Shown here one piece after another: positions 43,634-53,726 of a stretch of 64,000 nt of DNA. A model generated the notes under the pieces. It saw nothing but the letters and a program-made list of their open reading frames with translations, did not search any database and had not been told where the DNA came from. Position 1 is the first letter of the stretch. Each line of letters opens with the position of its first letter. Location of the stretch: the NCBI GenBank assembly GCA_036493895.1, contig DASXOZ010000081.1, positions 64,201-128,200 of the forward strand, in the 5' to 3' direction. The stretch comes from Candidatus Binatia bacterium. Its GTDB lineage: Bacteria; Desulfobacterota; Binatia; UBA1149; CAITLU01. The position numbers were made by a program, and so were the translations under genes.

Positions 43634-45091
43634 ATGAACGGACTCGAGACTGGGGCCGAGGCCACTGCTTCCCGCCAAACCGCGCTCGACGCGCGCCAGT
43701 ACTGGATCAACGCCTGGCGGCCTTCGACCGTGCAGCGCAGCTACCGGGTGACGCGCATCGACGGCGAAATCCCGCGCGAGCTCCACGGGACGTTGTACCG
43801 CAACGGTCCTTCCCAGCAGGTGCTGCCGGCCGAAGGCTACCGAGCGCTGCACTTGTTCGACGGGGACGGCCTGGTGCACGCGTTCCGTTTCGACGACGGG
43901 CGCCTCGATTACACCGGCCGCGTCGTCGAGCATCCGTGCACGCTGCGCGAGCGCGACGAGGGACGCTTCTGCATGAACGCGATCGGTGTCCAGGTCGCCG
44001 ATCCGGTCGATCCGTTCCGCATCCAGCCGAATACGAACGTCGTTTTCCACGGCGGCAAGCTGATGGCGCTCGTCGAGAACGCATTCCCGTTCGAGATCGA
44101 CCGCCGCACGCTCGCTCCGATCGGGGTCAACGATTTCCAGGGCAAGATGCTCGGCATGAGCACGACGGCGCACCCGAAGATCGACGCGCGCACCGGCCAG
44201 ATGATCATCCACGGCTACCAGCCGTTCGAGCCTTACCTTCAGTACTACGTCGTCGAGCCCGACGGCTCCTGCTCGCTGGCCGAAGCGGTGGACGCCCCGT
44301 ACGCAGTGATGGCGCACGACATCGCGATCACCGAGCATTACGCGATCTTCATCTGGGGCGCGGTCCACTTCGATGGGATGGCACTGATGAACGCCGGCGG
44401 TTTCAACGAAGCGATCTCGTGGAAGCCCGAGCTGGGGCTGCGCTTCGGCGTACGCCGCCGCGAAGCCGGGGCGAAGACCCAGTGGTTCACGGCGCCGACG
44501 CCCGGCTTCATTTTCCATCCCGGCAACGCATACGAAGACAACGGCAGGATCATGATGGATGCGGTGACCTACCGCGACGGCGATGCGCTGCTCGATTCGC
44601 TGCGCAATGCACGCGACGGCAGGGCCACTCCCGGTTTTGCGGGAGTCCCGTTCCTCTACGAGCTCGACCTTGCGACGGGAGTCTGCAGCGAGCGCCAGCT
44701 CGACGAGCGCGGCGCAGAGTTCCCGCGCCTGGACGACCGCCTCGTCGGTTACCGCAACCGCTACGGCTACGCGGCGCTCGACCGCAGCATCGGAAATCTC
44801 GAAGACACGTGGGCGACCATCGTGCGTTACGATCGCCAGGGCGGCGCGAACCAGGTGCAGGACTTCGGTCGCTGGCACTGGCCGAGCGAGCCGGTCTTCG
44901 TGCCGCGAAGCGCGACTTCGGCCGAGGACGACGGCTTCGTGCTGTGCACCGTCTACGACGGAGTGAACGACACGAGCTTCGTTGCAATTCTCGATGCCGC
45001 CGATGTCGGCGCCAAGCCCCTGGCCGTCTGCCATCTCGAGCACCGCGTGCCGATGGGGTTCCACGGCAGCTTCGCCGGCGGGATCGTCTGA
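43634..45091 (+). CDS. Carotenoid oxygenase family protein
   Basis: 485 aa with AAGGAG upstream of the ATG at 43634. The four iron-binding His of the RPE65/carotenoid cleavage family are in place: H180 ('TTAHPK'), H228 ('VMAHDIAIT'), H295 ('FIFHPGNAYED') and H477 ('GFHGSF'). 'LHGTLYRNGPS' and 'HLFDGDGLVHAFRF' are the conserved N-terminal motifs. It should cleave a double bond in an apocarotenoid or in a stilbene/isoeugenol-type substrate, using Fe(II) and O2. No carotenoid synthesis genes are in the window. Confidence 0.94.
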   Translation: MNGLETGAEATASRQTALDARQYWINAWRPSTVQRSYRVTRIDGEIPRELHGTLYRNGPSQQVLPAEGYRALHLFDGDGLVHAFRFDDGRLDYTGRVVEHPCTLRERDEGRFCMNAIGVQVADPVDPFRIQPNTNVVFHGGKLMALVENAFPFEIDRRTLAPIGVNDFQGKMLGMSTTAHPKIDARTGQMIIHGYQPFEPYLQYYVVEPDGSCSLAEAVDAPYAVMAHDIAITEHYAIFIWGAVHFDGMALMNAGGFNEAISWKPELGLRFGVRRREAGAKTQWFTAPTPGFIFHPGNAYEDNGRIMMDAVTYRDGDALLDSLRNARDGRATPGFAGVPFLYELDLATGVCSERQLDERGAEFPRLDDRLVGYRNRYGYAALDRSIGNLEDTWATIVRYDRQGGANQVQDFGRWHWPSEPVFVPRSATSAEDDGFVLCTVYDGVNDTSFVAILDAADVGAKPLAVCHLEHRVPMGFHGSFAGGIV

Positions 45092-45104
45092 TCGGGTCTC
45101 ATGA

Positions 45105-45138
45105 GCGCTGCGCGACGCCACCCGGCGTCGCGCAGCGC
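45105..45138. terminator. Perfect 15-bp hairpin after the carotenoid oxygenase gene
   Basis: GCGCTGCGCGACGCC pairs exactly with GGCGTCGCGCAGCGC across the loop ACCC, 13 bp after the stop codon at 45091. There is no T-tract, so termination would need Rho or a purely structural block. No other role is evident. Confidence 0.55.
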
Positions 45139-45302
45139 GGCTCCTCACCGCCGAACCCGCTGCTGCAAAATTTGTCGCGGCGGGCGCCAGTCCGATGCCG
45201 CCGCTCGATCGGTCCCGCCTGAGGGTGCGCTTGCTCCGAGCCCGTGCGGCACGCTAGTGTCGCTGCCGTGCGGCGCCGTCCGCCGCACGGGAGAAGCGCT
45301 TG

Positions 45303-45689
45303 ATGCGATGGCTCGATCGTTACCAGGGGGAAGCCTACGCGCTGCTGCGCATCGTGACCGGCTTCATGTTCGCATTCCACGGCCTGCAGAAGATCTTCGG
45401 CGTGCTTGCGACATTCTCGCCGCCTCTCGGAAGCCAGATCTGGTTCGGAGGGCTGATCGAGCTCCTCGGCGGCCTGGCCGTGCTCGTCGGATTCCAGACT
45501 CGCCTGGCGGCGTTCCTCTGCAGCGGCGAGATGGCAGTGGCGTATTTCCAGTTCCACTGGAAATTCGAGGGCGGCGCGAAGGTGTTCCCCGCGATCAACG
45601 AAGGCGAAATGGCGGCGCTCTACTGCTTCGTCTTCCTGTTCATCGCGACGCGCGGAGCGGGAAAGTTCAGTCTCGACCGCGGGCTCTGA
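45303..45689 (+). CDS. DoxX-family membrane protein
   Basis: 128 aa with GGGAG upstream of the ATG at 45303. 'ALLRIVTGFMFAFHGLQKIFG', 'WFGGLIELLGGLAVLVGFQTRLAAFLCSGEMAVAYFQFHW' and a final helix give the four-helix DoxX plan, with the conserved Glu/Gly of 'GxxELxGGLxxxxG'. Unlike the 38.9-kb DoxX it ends with the extended hydrophilic loop 'PAINEGEMAALYCFVFLFIA'. Physiological role uncertain. Confidence 0.9.
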   Translation: MRWLDRYQGEAYALLRIVTGFMFAFHGLQKIFGVLATFSPPLGSQIWFGGLIELLGGLAVLVGFQTRLAAFLCSGEMAVAYFQFHWKFEGGAKVFPAINEGEMAALYCFVFLFIATRGAGKFSLDRGL

Positions 45690-45712
45690 TTCGACCGCGC
45701 CTCGCGCTTCGG

Positions 45713-45748
45713 GCCGCGCTCGCCATACACGCCGCGCTCGCCATACAC
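45713..45748. repeat. Perfect 18-bp tandem duplication
   Basis: GCCGCGCTCGCCATACAC occurs twice in direct succession (45713-45730 and 45731-45748), between the convergent DoxX and enoyl-CoA hydratase genes. The exact identity suggests a recent slippage event. Confidence 0.9.
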
Positions 45749-45762
45749 GCCTCGCCCCGCAG

Positions 45763-46572
45763 TCAGCGGCCTTTCCAGACGGGCGCGCGCTTCTCGACGA
45801 AAGCCCGCTGCGCCTCGCGCGCATCCTCGGTTCGACGCAGCGGCCGCCCGAGCTCTTCCTGGCGCCGGTAAGCTTCTTCGAGCGACAGGTGCAGCATCTC
45901 GCGAACTCCGGCGCGCGTCGCGCGCACGGCCAGCGGCGCGTTCGATGCGACGCGGTCGGCAAGCTCGAACGCGGAGTCGAGAAGCTTCTCGCTCGAAACC
46001 ACTCGATTGAGGATTCCGATTTCCAGAGCACGCTGCGCCGAGAAAGGCCGCGCGCCGAGCATGATCTCCTGCGCGTGCACCCACGCGATCTGGCGCGGCA
46101 GCATCACCGCCGCGTGGCCGGTCGGGAAAAGGCCGAGCGCGACTTCTTCGAGCGCGAACGTCGCTTCCGGCACCGCCACGCGCATCTCGCTCGCGAGCAT
46201 CAGGTCGAAGCCGCCTCCGCGGCAGTGTCCATTGACGGCAACGACGAGCGGCTTGCCGAGATCGAACGCCGCGAGCGTCGCGGTTCCTGCCGAGCGCAGG
46301 CCTTCGAACGCTGCGTCGTCGATCTTCTCGCCGCGCGCGAGCGCCTGAGCCGCCGGAATCGTCTCGCGCAGATCCATGCCGCTGCAGAACACCCGGTCGC
46401 CGGCACCGGTCAGCACGACTGCGCGCACTTCGTCGTCCGCGGCCAGGGCTCGCCAGGCTTGCGCCAGCTCGCGCAGGGCGATGGGGTCGAGGGAATTGGC
46501 GCGATCGGGCCGGTCGATCGTGACCAGTGCGACGTGAGGGTGCTCGGGGGGCCGCTCTGTGCGTATCCGCAT
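45763..46572 (-). CDS. Enoyl-CoA hydratase/isomerase family protein
   Basis: 269 aa. Crotonase motifs are present: 'VVLTGAGDRVFCSGMDLRE' (oxyanion hole) and 'VVAVNGHCRGGGFDLMLASEMRVAVPEATFALEEVALGLFP'. Of the two catalytic acids of enoyl-CoA hydratase, the second Glu is kept ('LEEVALG'), while the first is replaced by Asp ('GGFDLM'), and the usual P-G-x-G-G turn is P-T-G-H-A. This points to an isomerase, hydrolase or other crotonase activity. Confidence 0.9.
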   Translation of the reverse strand: MRIRTERPPEHPHVALVTIDRPDRANSLDPIALRELAQAWRALAADDEVRAVVLTGAGDRVFCSGMDLRETIPAAQALARGEKIDDAAFEGLRSAGTATLAAFDLGKPLVVAVNGHCRGGGFDLMLASEMRVAVPEATFALEEVALGLFPTGHAAVMLPRQIAWVHAQEIMLGARPFSAQRALEIGILNRVVSSEKLLDSAFELADRVASNAPLAVRATRAGVREMLHLSLEEAYRRQEELGRPLRRTEDAREAQRAFVEKRAPVWKGR

Positions 46573-46637
46573 GCCGCCACGATAGCACCGGGGCCGACGT
46601 TGCCGCAGGCCCCGCTACTGCGTTAGGATCGCCCCCC

Positions 46638-47402
46638 ATGGCAGACTCGAACAGACCGTCCGCCGCAGCCAATTTCGGCGCCTCCCTCGGGATGGCCGCC
46701 GCGGCTCTCCTCGTCATCGGGGTCGGCGCCGCCACGATGCAGATCCTGCCGGCCTTCGGCGGGTTCCTCATGATGGTATTCGGCCTCGGGCTGGCGCTGA
46801 TCGGTATCGTCACGTCCATCGTCGGTGTCGTCGCCACTGCGCCTGGCAAACGGCGTGAGGGACGCAGGCTTGCGCTTCGCGGGCTCGCGCTCTCGATCGC
46901 CGTGCTCGTCGTGGTGATGGTGGCGGCTTCGAAGGGCCAGGGCCTGCCGCGCATCAACGACATCACGACCAACGTCGACGATCCGCCGGTCTTCGTCACG
47001 GCGACCAAGGCTCCGCCCAACCAGGACCGCGACATGAACTACCCGGGCGCGAGCTTCGCGTTCCAGCAGCACCAGGCGTATCCGGACCTGGCCACGCTGG
47101 TCACCCATGACAGTCCGGGCGCTGCGTTCGAGCACGTGCATTCGGTGCTCTCGTCGCTGCCGCGCACGCAGATCACCGGTGAAGACCGCACCGACGGTCG
47201 CATCGAGGCGACCGAAACGTCGCGGATCTTCCATTTCTCCGACGACGTGGTCGTTCGCATCCGTCCGAACGACGGCGGCGGCAGCCGCGTCGATATTCGC
47301 TCCAAGTCGCGCGACGGCCAGGGAGACCTCGGCGTAAACGCGGCGCGCATCCGCACGATCCTTGCGCGGCTTCGCAACGACAGCCCGCCGCCCGGTGATT
47401 GA
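46638..47402 (+). CDS. DUF1499 membrane protein
   Basis: 254 aa from the ATG at 46638. Three membrane spans in the first 100 residues are followed by the DUF1499 domain: 'LPRINDITTNVDDPPVFV', 'HQAYPDLATLV' and 'RVDIRSKSRDGQGDLGVNAARIRTILARL'. The family's function is unknown. It is immediately upstream of the AddAB-like pair on the same strand. Confidence 0.88.
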   Translation: MADSNRPSAAANFGASLGMAAAALLVIGVGAATMQILPAFGGFLMMVFGLGLALIGIVTSIVGVVATAPGKRREGRRLALRGLALSIAVLVVVMVAASKGQGLPRINDITTNVDDPPVFVTATKAPPNQDRDMNYPGASFAFQQHQAYPDLATLVTHDSPGAAFEHVHSVLSSLPRTQITGEDRTDGRIEATETSRIFHFSDDVVVRIRPNDGGGSRVDIRSKSRDGQGDLGVNAARIRTILARLRNDSPPPGD

Positions 47403-47428
47403 AGCTTGACGCCGCGCGGGGGGACTCC

Positions 47429-50146
47429 GTGTTGAAGCCGGGCCTGCGCGACGAGGCACTGCTCGCGCTCCTCGAACCCGGCCGGCGCCCGCTCGTCTTC
47501 ACGCGGACGCGGCGCCTGGCTCGCGCACTGCGGCTGCGCGTCGCCGAGCTTCGCGGCGAAGGCGTCGCCGTAACGCCCCCGATCCACACGTTCGATGCCT
47601 GGCTCCTTGAAAACGGGCCGAAAGTGCTCGCCGCCGAGCACGCGGGCGGCGCAGCGGGACGCTTGCTGCTGACGCGCGCTGCCGAGCAGCTGCTGTGGGA
47701 GAGGGTGATCGTCGCGAATCCGGGCAAGCTGCCGCGCGAGCTGCTCGACGCGTCGGCGCTTGCGGCGACGGCCGCCGAGGCGTGGCGTCGCGTCCGCGTA
47801 TGGGAACGGCCTGGTAACGACGAGTTCGTGACCGAGGACGTCGACGCCTTCCGCGCGTGGCTGCCGAAGTTCGAAGAGCAGCTCGAGAAGGGCGGGTTCG
47901 TCACTGCCGCCGATCTTTCGCGGCTGGTCGAAACGGCCATTATCGCGGCATCGCCGGCAATCGAGATTCCTTCGGACCTGCTCGTCGCCGGTTTCGAGCG
48001 CTGGGATCCCGCAATCCGGCGCGTCGTCGATGCTTTCATCGCACGCGGCGCGAAGCTGCACGAGGATGCGGACCCGCTCTCGCGCACGCCTGCGCCGATT
48101 CACCTATGGACCGCGACGACGACGGGCGGCGAGCTGCGCGAGGTCGCGCTGCGCATCCGCCGCCTGCTGCGCGAGGCCCCCGACCTTCGCATCGGGGTTC
48201 TCGCTCCCGCGGTTGCGCCTTTTGCGGCCCGTCTCGAGAGGATCTTCGAGGAAGAGCTGGACCCGGTGGGCACGAGCGGCGACGGCAATCGCGCCGTGCG
48301 CTGTTTCGACCTGTCGACTGCTCCGACGCTCGACAGCTACCCGCTGATCGCGGATGCGATCGATCTGCTGTCGCTTCCGTCGCGGCGCGTACCGTTCGCG
48401 CTGGTATCGCGCGTGCTTCTGTCGGGCCGCCTCTGCGGCAGCGCGCGCGGCGCGGAGCTGGAACGTCAACGCGCGAACATGGGTGCCGTCGAAGCGCGCC
48501 TTCGCCGCCGGCGCGCCGCCGTCCTCAGCCTGAACGATCTGGGCGACGTGCTCCGGCAGGCCGGGATCAAGGGTGCTCCTGACCGGCTGGCCAGGCTCAC
48601 GTCCCGTCTCGAAGAAAAGGCCGCTCCGAAGCGTTCGCCGTCGCAGTGGCGAAGCGAATGGATCAAGCGCCTGGAAATCCTCGAATGGACTTCGACGGTG
48701 GACGGCGAGGTCGAGGGGCTCGCGTTCAAGCATTGGCGCGATGCGGTCGACGAGCTCGCGATGCTCGAGACCGTCGAGACGTCGATGAGCGCCGACGAAG
48801 CGCTTGCGCGGCTGCGCGCGATCTGCGGTGCCATGCAGGTGCAGCCCGCATCGACGGGACTCGGCGTGCAGGTTCTCGACCTGCTGGATGCGACCGGCCT
48901 CGAATTCGACGTCGTGTTCGCGATCGCGATGACTTCGAGCGCGTTTCCTGCGCCGCCGCGTCCGAATCCGCTGCTGCCGGTGCGCTGGCAGCGAAGACAG
49001 GAAGGCATGCCGCGCGTTTCGGTCGAATCCGAACGCGAGCTGGCCGGGATCGTCTGGGAGCGAGTGGTTCGCAGCGCGCGCGAGGTGCACGCGAGCTACG
49101 CGGTGCTCGGCGACGGCGACGAAGAGCAGATGCCGAGCGCGCATCTCGACCGCAGCGGTGAACATCCGCCTGCGGCGCCGCAACCGTGGTGGCTGGAAGC
49201 GTGGGACGACGCGCAGCGCGAGCCGAGGCCCGCCGATGTCGCCGGTGCTGCGCGGGTGCGGCGCGGCAGCGCGACCCTGTTCGCCCACCAGTCCGACTGC
49301 CCGTTCCGTGCGTTCGCCTCGCGGCGCCTCGGTGCCGAGGCTCTCGCTGCGATGCAGCCGCAGCCCGACCGCGCGCGTCGCGGCGAGCTCGTCCACGACG
49401 CTCTCAAACACGCGTACGGCGAGATCGAATCGAAAACGGATCTGGACGGCCTGAGCGACGGGAATATCGACGAACACGCGCAGAGGGCGGCGGCCGCCGC
49501 GATTGATGCGAACACAGAGTTCTTTGCCGATGCATTGCATCTGAAAGCTTCGGCGCAAGGCTGGCTTTCGGCGCTGGTGGCGAGCTGGATGCGCTACGAA
49601 AAAGGCGCAAGGACCGCTGCGTGGACGGTCGAATCCCTGGAGAGCTCGTTCACCGAGCGATTCCCGCCGGGAGTTGCCGATCCGCTGACGATCTCGTTCC
49701 GGACCGACCGCATCGATGCAGTCGACGGCGACGGAATCCTCGTCCTCGACTACAAGACGTCGCCGAAGTCGGCGTCGGTGTGGAGAGGAGAGAGGCCCGA
49801 GCAGCCCCAGCTGCCGCTGTACCAGGTGCTGCTCTCGATTCTGGGTCGTCGTGTCGAGGGAATCGCGTTCGCCAACGTCGCGGCGCGCGATCGCTGCGAG
49901 CTGACGGGACTTTCCACGCAGCGCCTTGCCGACAAGCTTCCTGCCCCGAGCGCGAAGATCGACTATGCAACCGGGTCGCGCGACTGGCAGGCCGCGCTCG
50001 ATGCGCTGGCGCGAGACTACCTGGCCGGAGTGACGGCGCCCGATCCGCGCAAGCCCTCCGTCTGCAAGCAGTGCCGCGCCGATGCGCTGTGCCGCATCCG
50101 CGAAACTGCCGGCGCAGACGCGGACGAAGCCGAGGGCGACGAATGA
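47429..50146 (+). CDS. AddB-like PD-(D/E)XK nuclease (DNA repair)
   Basis: About 905 aa from a GTG at 47429 with GGGGGA upstream (a TTG at 47399 is also open). The N-terminal 'RRPLVFTRTRRLARALRLRVAEL' and 'GLGVQVLDLLDATGLEFDVVFAIAM' resemble an inactivated helicase of AddB/TIGR03623 type. The C-terminal nuclease has 'RRGELVHDALKHAYG', 'RTDRIDAVDGDGILVLDYKTS' (the D-x-K core) and a four-Cys iron-sulfur staple ('DCPFRAF' plus 'CKQCRADALCRI'). It should work with the helicase encoded immediately downstream (ATGA overlap) in resecting double-strand breaks. Confidence 0.88.
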   Translation: MLKPGLRDEALLALLEPGRRPLVFTRTRRLARALRLRVAELRGEGVAVTPPIHTFDAWLLENGPKVLAAEHAGGAAGRLLLTRAAEQLLWERVIVANPGKLPRELLDASALAATAAEAWRRVRVWERPGNDEFVTEDVDAFRAWLPKFEEQLEKGGFVTAADLSRLVETAIIAASPAIEIPSDLLVAGFERWDPAIRRVVDAFIARGAKLHEDADPLSRTPAPIHLWTATTTGGELREVALRIRRLLREAPDLRIGVLAPAVAPFAARLERIFEEELDPVGTSGDGNRAVRCFDLSTAPTLDSYPLIADAIDLLSLPSRRVPFALVSRVLLSGRLCGSARGAELERQRANMGAVEARLRRRRAAVLSLNDLGDVLRQAGIKGAPDRLARLTSRLEEKAAPKRSPSQWRSEWIKRLEILEWTSTVDGEVEGLAFKHWRDAVDELAMLETVETSMSADEALARLRAICGAMQVQPASTGLGVQVLDLLDATGLEFDVVFAIAMTSSAFPAPPRPNPLLPVRWQRRQEGMPRVSVESERELAGIVWERVVRSAREVHASYAVLGDGDEEQMPSAHLDRSGEHPPAAPQPWWLEAWDDAQREPRPADVAGAARVRRGSATLFAHQSDCPFRAFASRRLGAEALAAMQPQPDRARRGELVHDALKHAYGEIESKTDLDGLSDGNIDEHAQRAAAAAIDANTEFFADALHLKASAQGWLSALVASWMRYEKGARTAAWTVESLESSFTERFPPGVADPLTISFRTDRIDAVDGDGILVLDYKTSPKSASVWRGERPEQPQLPLYQVLLSILGRRVEGIAFANVAARDRCELTGLSTQRLADKLPAPSAKIDYATGSRDWQAALDALARDYLAGVTAPDPRKPSVCKQCRADALCRIRETAGADADEAEGDE

Positions 50147-53100
50147 GCACGGCGCAGCTCGAGCAGGTTCCCGACGATGCGGCCACGCGCGAGCGCTGCC
50201 TCGACCCGACGCGCAGCTTCATCGTCCAGGCTCCGGCGGGATCGGGGAAGACGGGACTGCTGGTGCTGCGATTTCTCGCGCTGCTCGCGCGAGTCGATGA
50301 ACCCGAAGCGGTGCTTGCGATCACGTTTTCGCGCAAGGCGGCGGCAGAGATGCGCCATCGCATCGAGACCGCGCTCCTCGACGCGCAAATCTCCGACGCG
50401 CCGCCGCCGACGAGCGAGCACGACCGCCGCCGTCGCGAGCTGGCGCTGGCGGTGCTCGAGCGCGACCGCGAGAAACAGTGGAACCTCGCAAAATCGCCGT
50501 CGCGGCTGCAGGTATTCACGATCGACAGCTTCTGCGCGCGCATCGTCGCCTCCACCCCGCTCGTCTCGCGTCTCGGGAGCACGCCGGCGGTCGTCGAGGA
50601 TGCGTCCGCGCTGTACCGCGAGGCGGCGCGTCGCGCGCTCTCGGATACGGGTGACGACGCCGCGACGTCGCCGCTGCGAGTGCTTCTCGAGCGCTACGAG
50701 ATGGGGCTCGACGTCCTCGAAAAAGAGCTGGTCGACATGCTGGCCCGCCGCGACCAGTGGCTCGCCGGCGCGTTCGGTCACCGCCGCAGCCGCGACGAAT
50801 GGACCACGCAGATCGAGCAGGGGTTCCGCGACGTGATGCAGGCGGAAATTTCAGCGGTCGCCGCGGGGCTCGAGCCACAACTGATCGCGCGGATCCATCG
50901 GCTGGCATGCCGCAGCCGCGACGTTACCGGCAACGACGGGAATTGGCCTACGCTCGGCAGCGGCGACCTGCTCGGCGACACCGTCGAATCTGCGTGGGCG
51001 TGGCGCCAGGCCGCGACGCTGCTGACGAAGGGCAAACCTGTAAAGCTGAGATCGCGCAAGACGAGGGATCCGGAAGTCCACGCGGGCGATGCGACGGTCA
51101 AGCAGATGCTCGTGGATCTTGCCGAAGAGCTTGAAGATTCGCCGCACGACTGGCTCGGGCGCCTGCAAAGGGCCAGCCGTCTTCCGCGCAGCCCGGTCTT
51201 TTCGGACGACGGGCGAGAGGGCCTCGGCGCGCTGCTGGCCGTGCTGCTCCATGCGAATGCGGCGCTGTGGACGATCTTCCGCGAGCGAAAGGAAGTCGAT
51301 TTCACGCAGATTGCGCTCGCCGCCCTCGACGCGCTGGAGCCCGGCGAAACCCTCGAGAGGCTCGACGCGACGATCGAGCACATCCTCGTCGACGAATTCC
51401 AGGACACCAACGTGCTGCAGTACGAGATGCTTCGCTGGCTCGTCTTCGGATGGCAGCGAAGCGGCCGGCGCACCGTGTTCCTCGTCGGCGACCCCATGCA
51501 GTCGATTTACCGTTTCCGCAAGGCCGAGGTCGGCCTGTTTCTCGCTGCGCGCAGCTCGCGCGATTTCCTCGAAGGTTGCGACCTCGAATCCGAATCGCTG
51601 TCGGTCAACTTTCGTTCGACGTGCTCGCTGATCTCATGGGTCAACGATGCATTCGCGACGCTGATGGGCAGCGAAGACGATCCCCAGCGCTCGCTGGTGC
51701 GTTTCGCGGATGCGGCGCCCGGGCCTGCGGCGCAGCAGGGAAGCCCCGTCGAGTTCATCCTCTGGTCGGATCCGGCCGGCGCCGGCGGCGGCGAAGTCGA
51801 AGCTGCAGGGCTCGCCGACTGGATTTCCCGCGAACTGGCAGCGCGTCCCGCCGACGGCGCGGCCGGCAGCAACGGCACGAAGCCCGCCGCCCCGCGAACG
51901 CCGCCCCCGGTTGCCGTGCTTGTCCGCGCGCGAAGCCACGCTCTTCCGCTGCTGCGCGCCCTGGAAACGCGGGCTCCGCATCTCAGCGTTCGCGCGACCG
52001 GACTCGACCAGCTCGCGGATCGCCAGACCGTCCTCGACCTGGAAGCGCTGACGCGTGCGCTCCTGCATCCGGGCGACCGCGTGAGCTGGCTCGCGCTGCT
52101 GCGATCGCCGTGGGTCGGGCTTTCGCTCGGCGATCTTGCAAGCCTGGTCGAGCCGGACGTCGTGCAGAAAGGGTCAGATCGCGCGACGCCGATCGCGCTG
52201 CTGCTGGGTGATGCGTCGGCGCTCGAACGGATCAGCGCCGACGCGCGGATTCGCATCGACAGGCTGAAATCGGTCATGGCGCTCGGCGCGATCGAGCTGC
52301 GCGCCAGGCGTCTCGACATCGTCGTGCGTTCCGCATGGCTGCGGCTCGGCGGTCCTGCGTCGGGGTACGCGAACGCCTCTCTGGCAGCGCTCGATGCAGA
52401 GGCGTTTTTCGATGTTCTCGCCGCGCGCGCGCAGCGAGGCGGCATCGACCTCGACGAGCTGGCCGAGATGCTGCGCAAGGCCGATGCTCCGGCCGACCGC
52501 GATGCGAAAGTCGACGTGGAGATCCTGACGATCCACAAGGCCAAGGGCCTCGAGTTCGACATCGTCGTGCTGCCTGGGCTGGGGCGCGTGCCGAGATTGT
52601 CCGGGCAGGCAGGCGCGCTGGCGATGGAAACACAGGCGAGCAGCGGACGGCTTTCGCTCGTCGCACCGAGGGCGGCTCGTGGACGAGAAGACATCGACGA
52701 AGACAAGTACAGTTTCGTCAGCGATCGCGAAGCAGGGCGCGGCAGTGCCGAGACGCTTCGACTTCTCTACGTCGCCGCGACGCGCGCAAAAAAACGCCTC
52801 CTGCTCTCCGCCGGCCACGGCAGCCTGAAGAAAGACGGCAGCCCGAGAGCCCACAGCCTTCTTGCGGCGCTCGACCCGGCCTGCCCGGTCGCGACCGCAA
52901 CGATCGTGGACGCCGCCGCAGGACCGCCTCTCGCCGTTGCATTGCCGCTGCGCCTCGTCGCCGCGCCCGTCGCCCGTGCGCCCAAAAGCGTCGCGACTCG
53001 TGTCGTCGTCTCCGAGATTCCTTCGACGCTGGCGAGCGAAGAGCCGGAGTTTTTTGCCGAGGGAAAGCTTCCCGAGCACATCGGCAAGGTCTACCACTGG

Positions 53101-53658
53101 TTCGTCGAGAAAATCGCGACCGACGGCGTCGCCAAATGGGACGCGCAGCGCATCCGCGACGAGCGCCGCCAGGTCGAATACGCGCTGCGAAGCGAAGGCG
53201 CGCTCCCGGGCGAAGTCGCCGATGCGACTGCCCGGGTCATCGCCGCCCTCGTTGCCACGGTCGACGACGAGAAAGGACGCTGGATCCTCGCTGCTCACGA
53301 TGACGCGCGCTCGGAATGGGGCCTGACGCGCTGGCAGGACGGCACGCTTACCTCCGCGCGTTTCGATCGTACGTTCCTTGCTGACGGGAAGCGCTGGATC
53401 GTCGACTACAAGACCGGCCCGCTGCGCGGCGGCGCCGCAAACAGCGAAGCGCAGGTCGAGGTGCATCGCGCCCGGCACGCGGCCCAGCTCGCGAGCTATC
53501 GCGAGCTGCTCCTGGCTTTGCCCGGCGAAGAGGCCCACCCGGTTCACCTCGGCCTGTTCTTTGCGGAGTGGCCGGCGGGCCGGCGCTGGCAGGACATCAC
53601 CGACCTCGTGGGCACGATCGTGGCAGAAAAAAATCGGGCGGCGGAAGTTTCGGCGTAA
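50143..53658 (+). CDS. UvrD/AddA-like helicase-nuclease
   Basis: 1171 aa from the ATG at 50143, overlapping the nuclease stop. Helicase motifs: Walker A 'APAGSGKTGLL' (30-40), motif Ia 'AITFSRKAAAEM', motif II 'VDEFQDTN', motif III 'VFLVGDPMQSIYRFRKAE', motif IV 'LSVNFRS', motif V 'LTIHKAKGLEFDIVVLP' and motif VI 'YVAATRAKKRL'. The C-terminus has a PD-(D/E)XK nuclease with 'RFDRTFLADGKRWIVDYKTG'. It is the AddA/RecB-like partner: an ATP-driven 3'-5' helicase with nuclease for recombinational repair. Confidence 0.95.
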   Translation: MSTAQLEQVPDDAATRERCLDPTRSFIVQAPAGSGKTGLLVLRFLALLARVDEPEAVLAITFSRKAAAEMRHRIETALLDAQISDAPPPTSEHDRRRRELALAVLERDREKQWNLAKSPSRLQVFTIDSFCARIVASTPLVSRLGSTPAVVEDASALYREAARRALSDTGDDAATSPLRVLLERYEMGLDVLEKELVDMLARRDQWLAGAFGHRRSRDEWTTQIEQGFRDVMQAEISAVAAGLEPQLIARIHRLACRSRDVTGNDGNWPTLGSGDLLGDTVESAWAWRQAATLLTKGKPVKLRSRKTRDPEVHAGDATVKQMLVDLAEELEDSPHDWLGRLQRASRLPRSPVFSDDGREGLGALLAVLLHANAALWTIFRERKEVDFTQIALAALDALEPGETLERLDATIEHILVDEFQDTNVLQYEMLRWLVFGWQRSGRRTVFLVGDPMQSIYRFRKAEVGLFLAARSSRDFLEGCDLESESLSVNFRSTCSLISWVNDAFATLMGSEDDPQRSLVRFADAAPGPAAQQGSPVEFILWSDPAGAGGGEVEAAGLADWISRELAARPADGAAGSNGTKPAAPRTPPPVAVLVRARSHALPLLRALETRAPHLSVRATGLDQLADRQTVLDLEALTRALLHPGDRVSWLALLRSPWVGLSLGDLASLVEPDVVQKGSDRATPIALLLGDASALERISADARIRIDRLKSVMALGAIELRARRLDIVVRSAWLRLGGPASGYANASLAALDAEAFFDVLAARAQRGGIDLDELAEMLRKADAPADRDAKVDVEILTIHKAKGLEFDIVVLPGLGRVPRLSGQAGALAMETQASSGRLSLVAPRAARGREDIDEDKYSFVSDREAGRGSAETLRLLYVAATRAKKRLLLSAGHGSLKKDGSPRAHSLLAALDPACPVATATIVDAAAGPPLAVALPLRLVAAPVARAPKSVATRVVVSEIPSTLASEEPEFFAEGKLPEHIGKVYHWFVEKIATDGVAKWDAQRIRDERRQVEYALRSEGALPGEVADATARVIAALVATVDDEKGRWILAAHDDARSEWGLTRWQDGTLTSARFDRTFLADGKRWIVDYKTGPLRGGAANSEAQVEVHRARHAAQLASYRELLLALPGEEAHPVHLGLFFAEWPAGRRWQDITDLVGTIVAEKNRAAEVSA

Positions 53659-53726
53659 CTTTTGCGGCGTAGCGGCGTCGCAGTCGTCGGGCCGCACCGC
53701 GTCCGACGGTTCAGGAGCAGGCGGAC

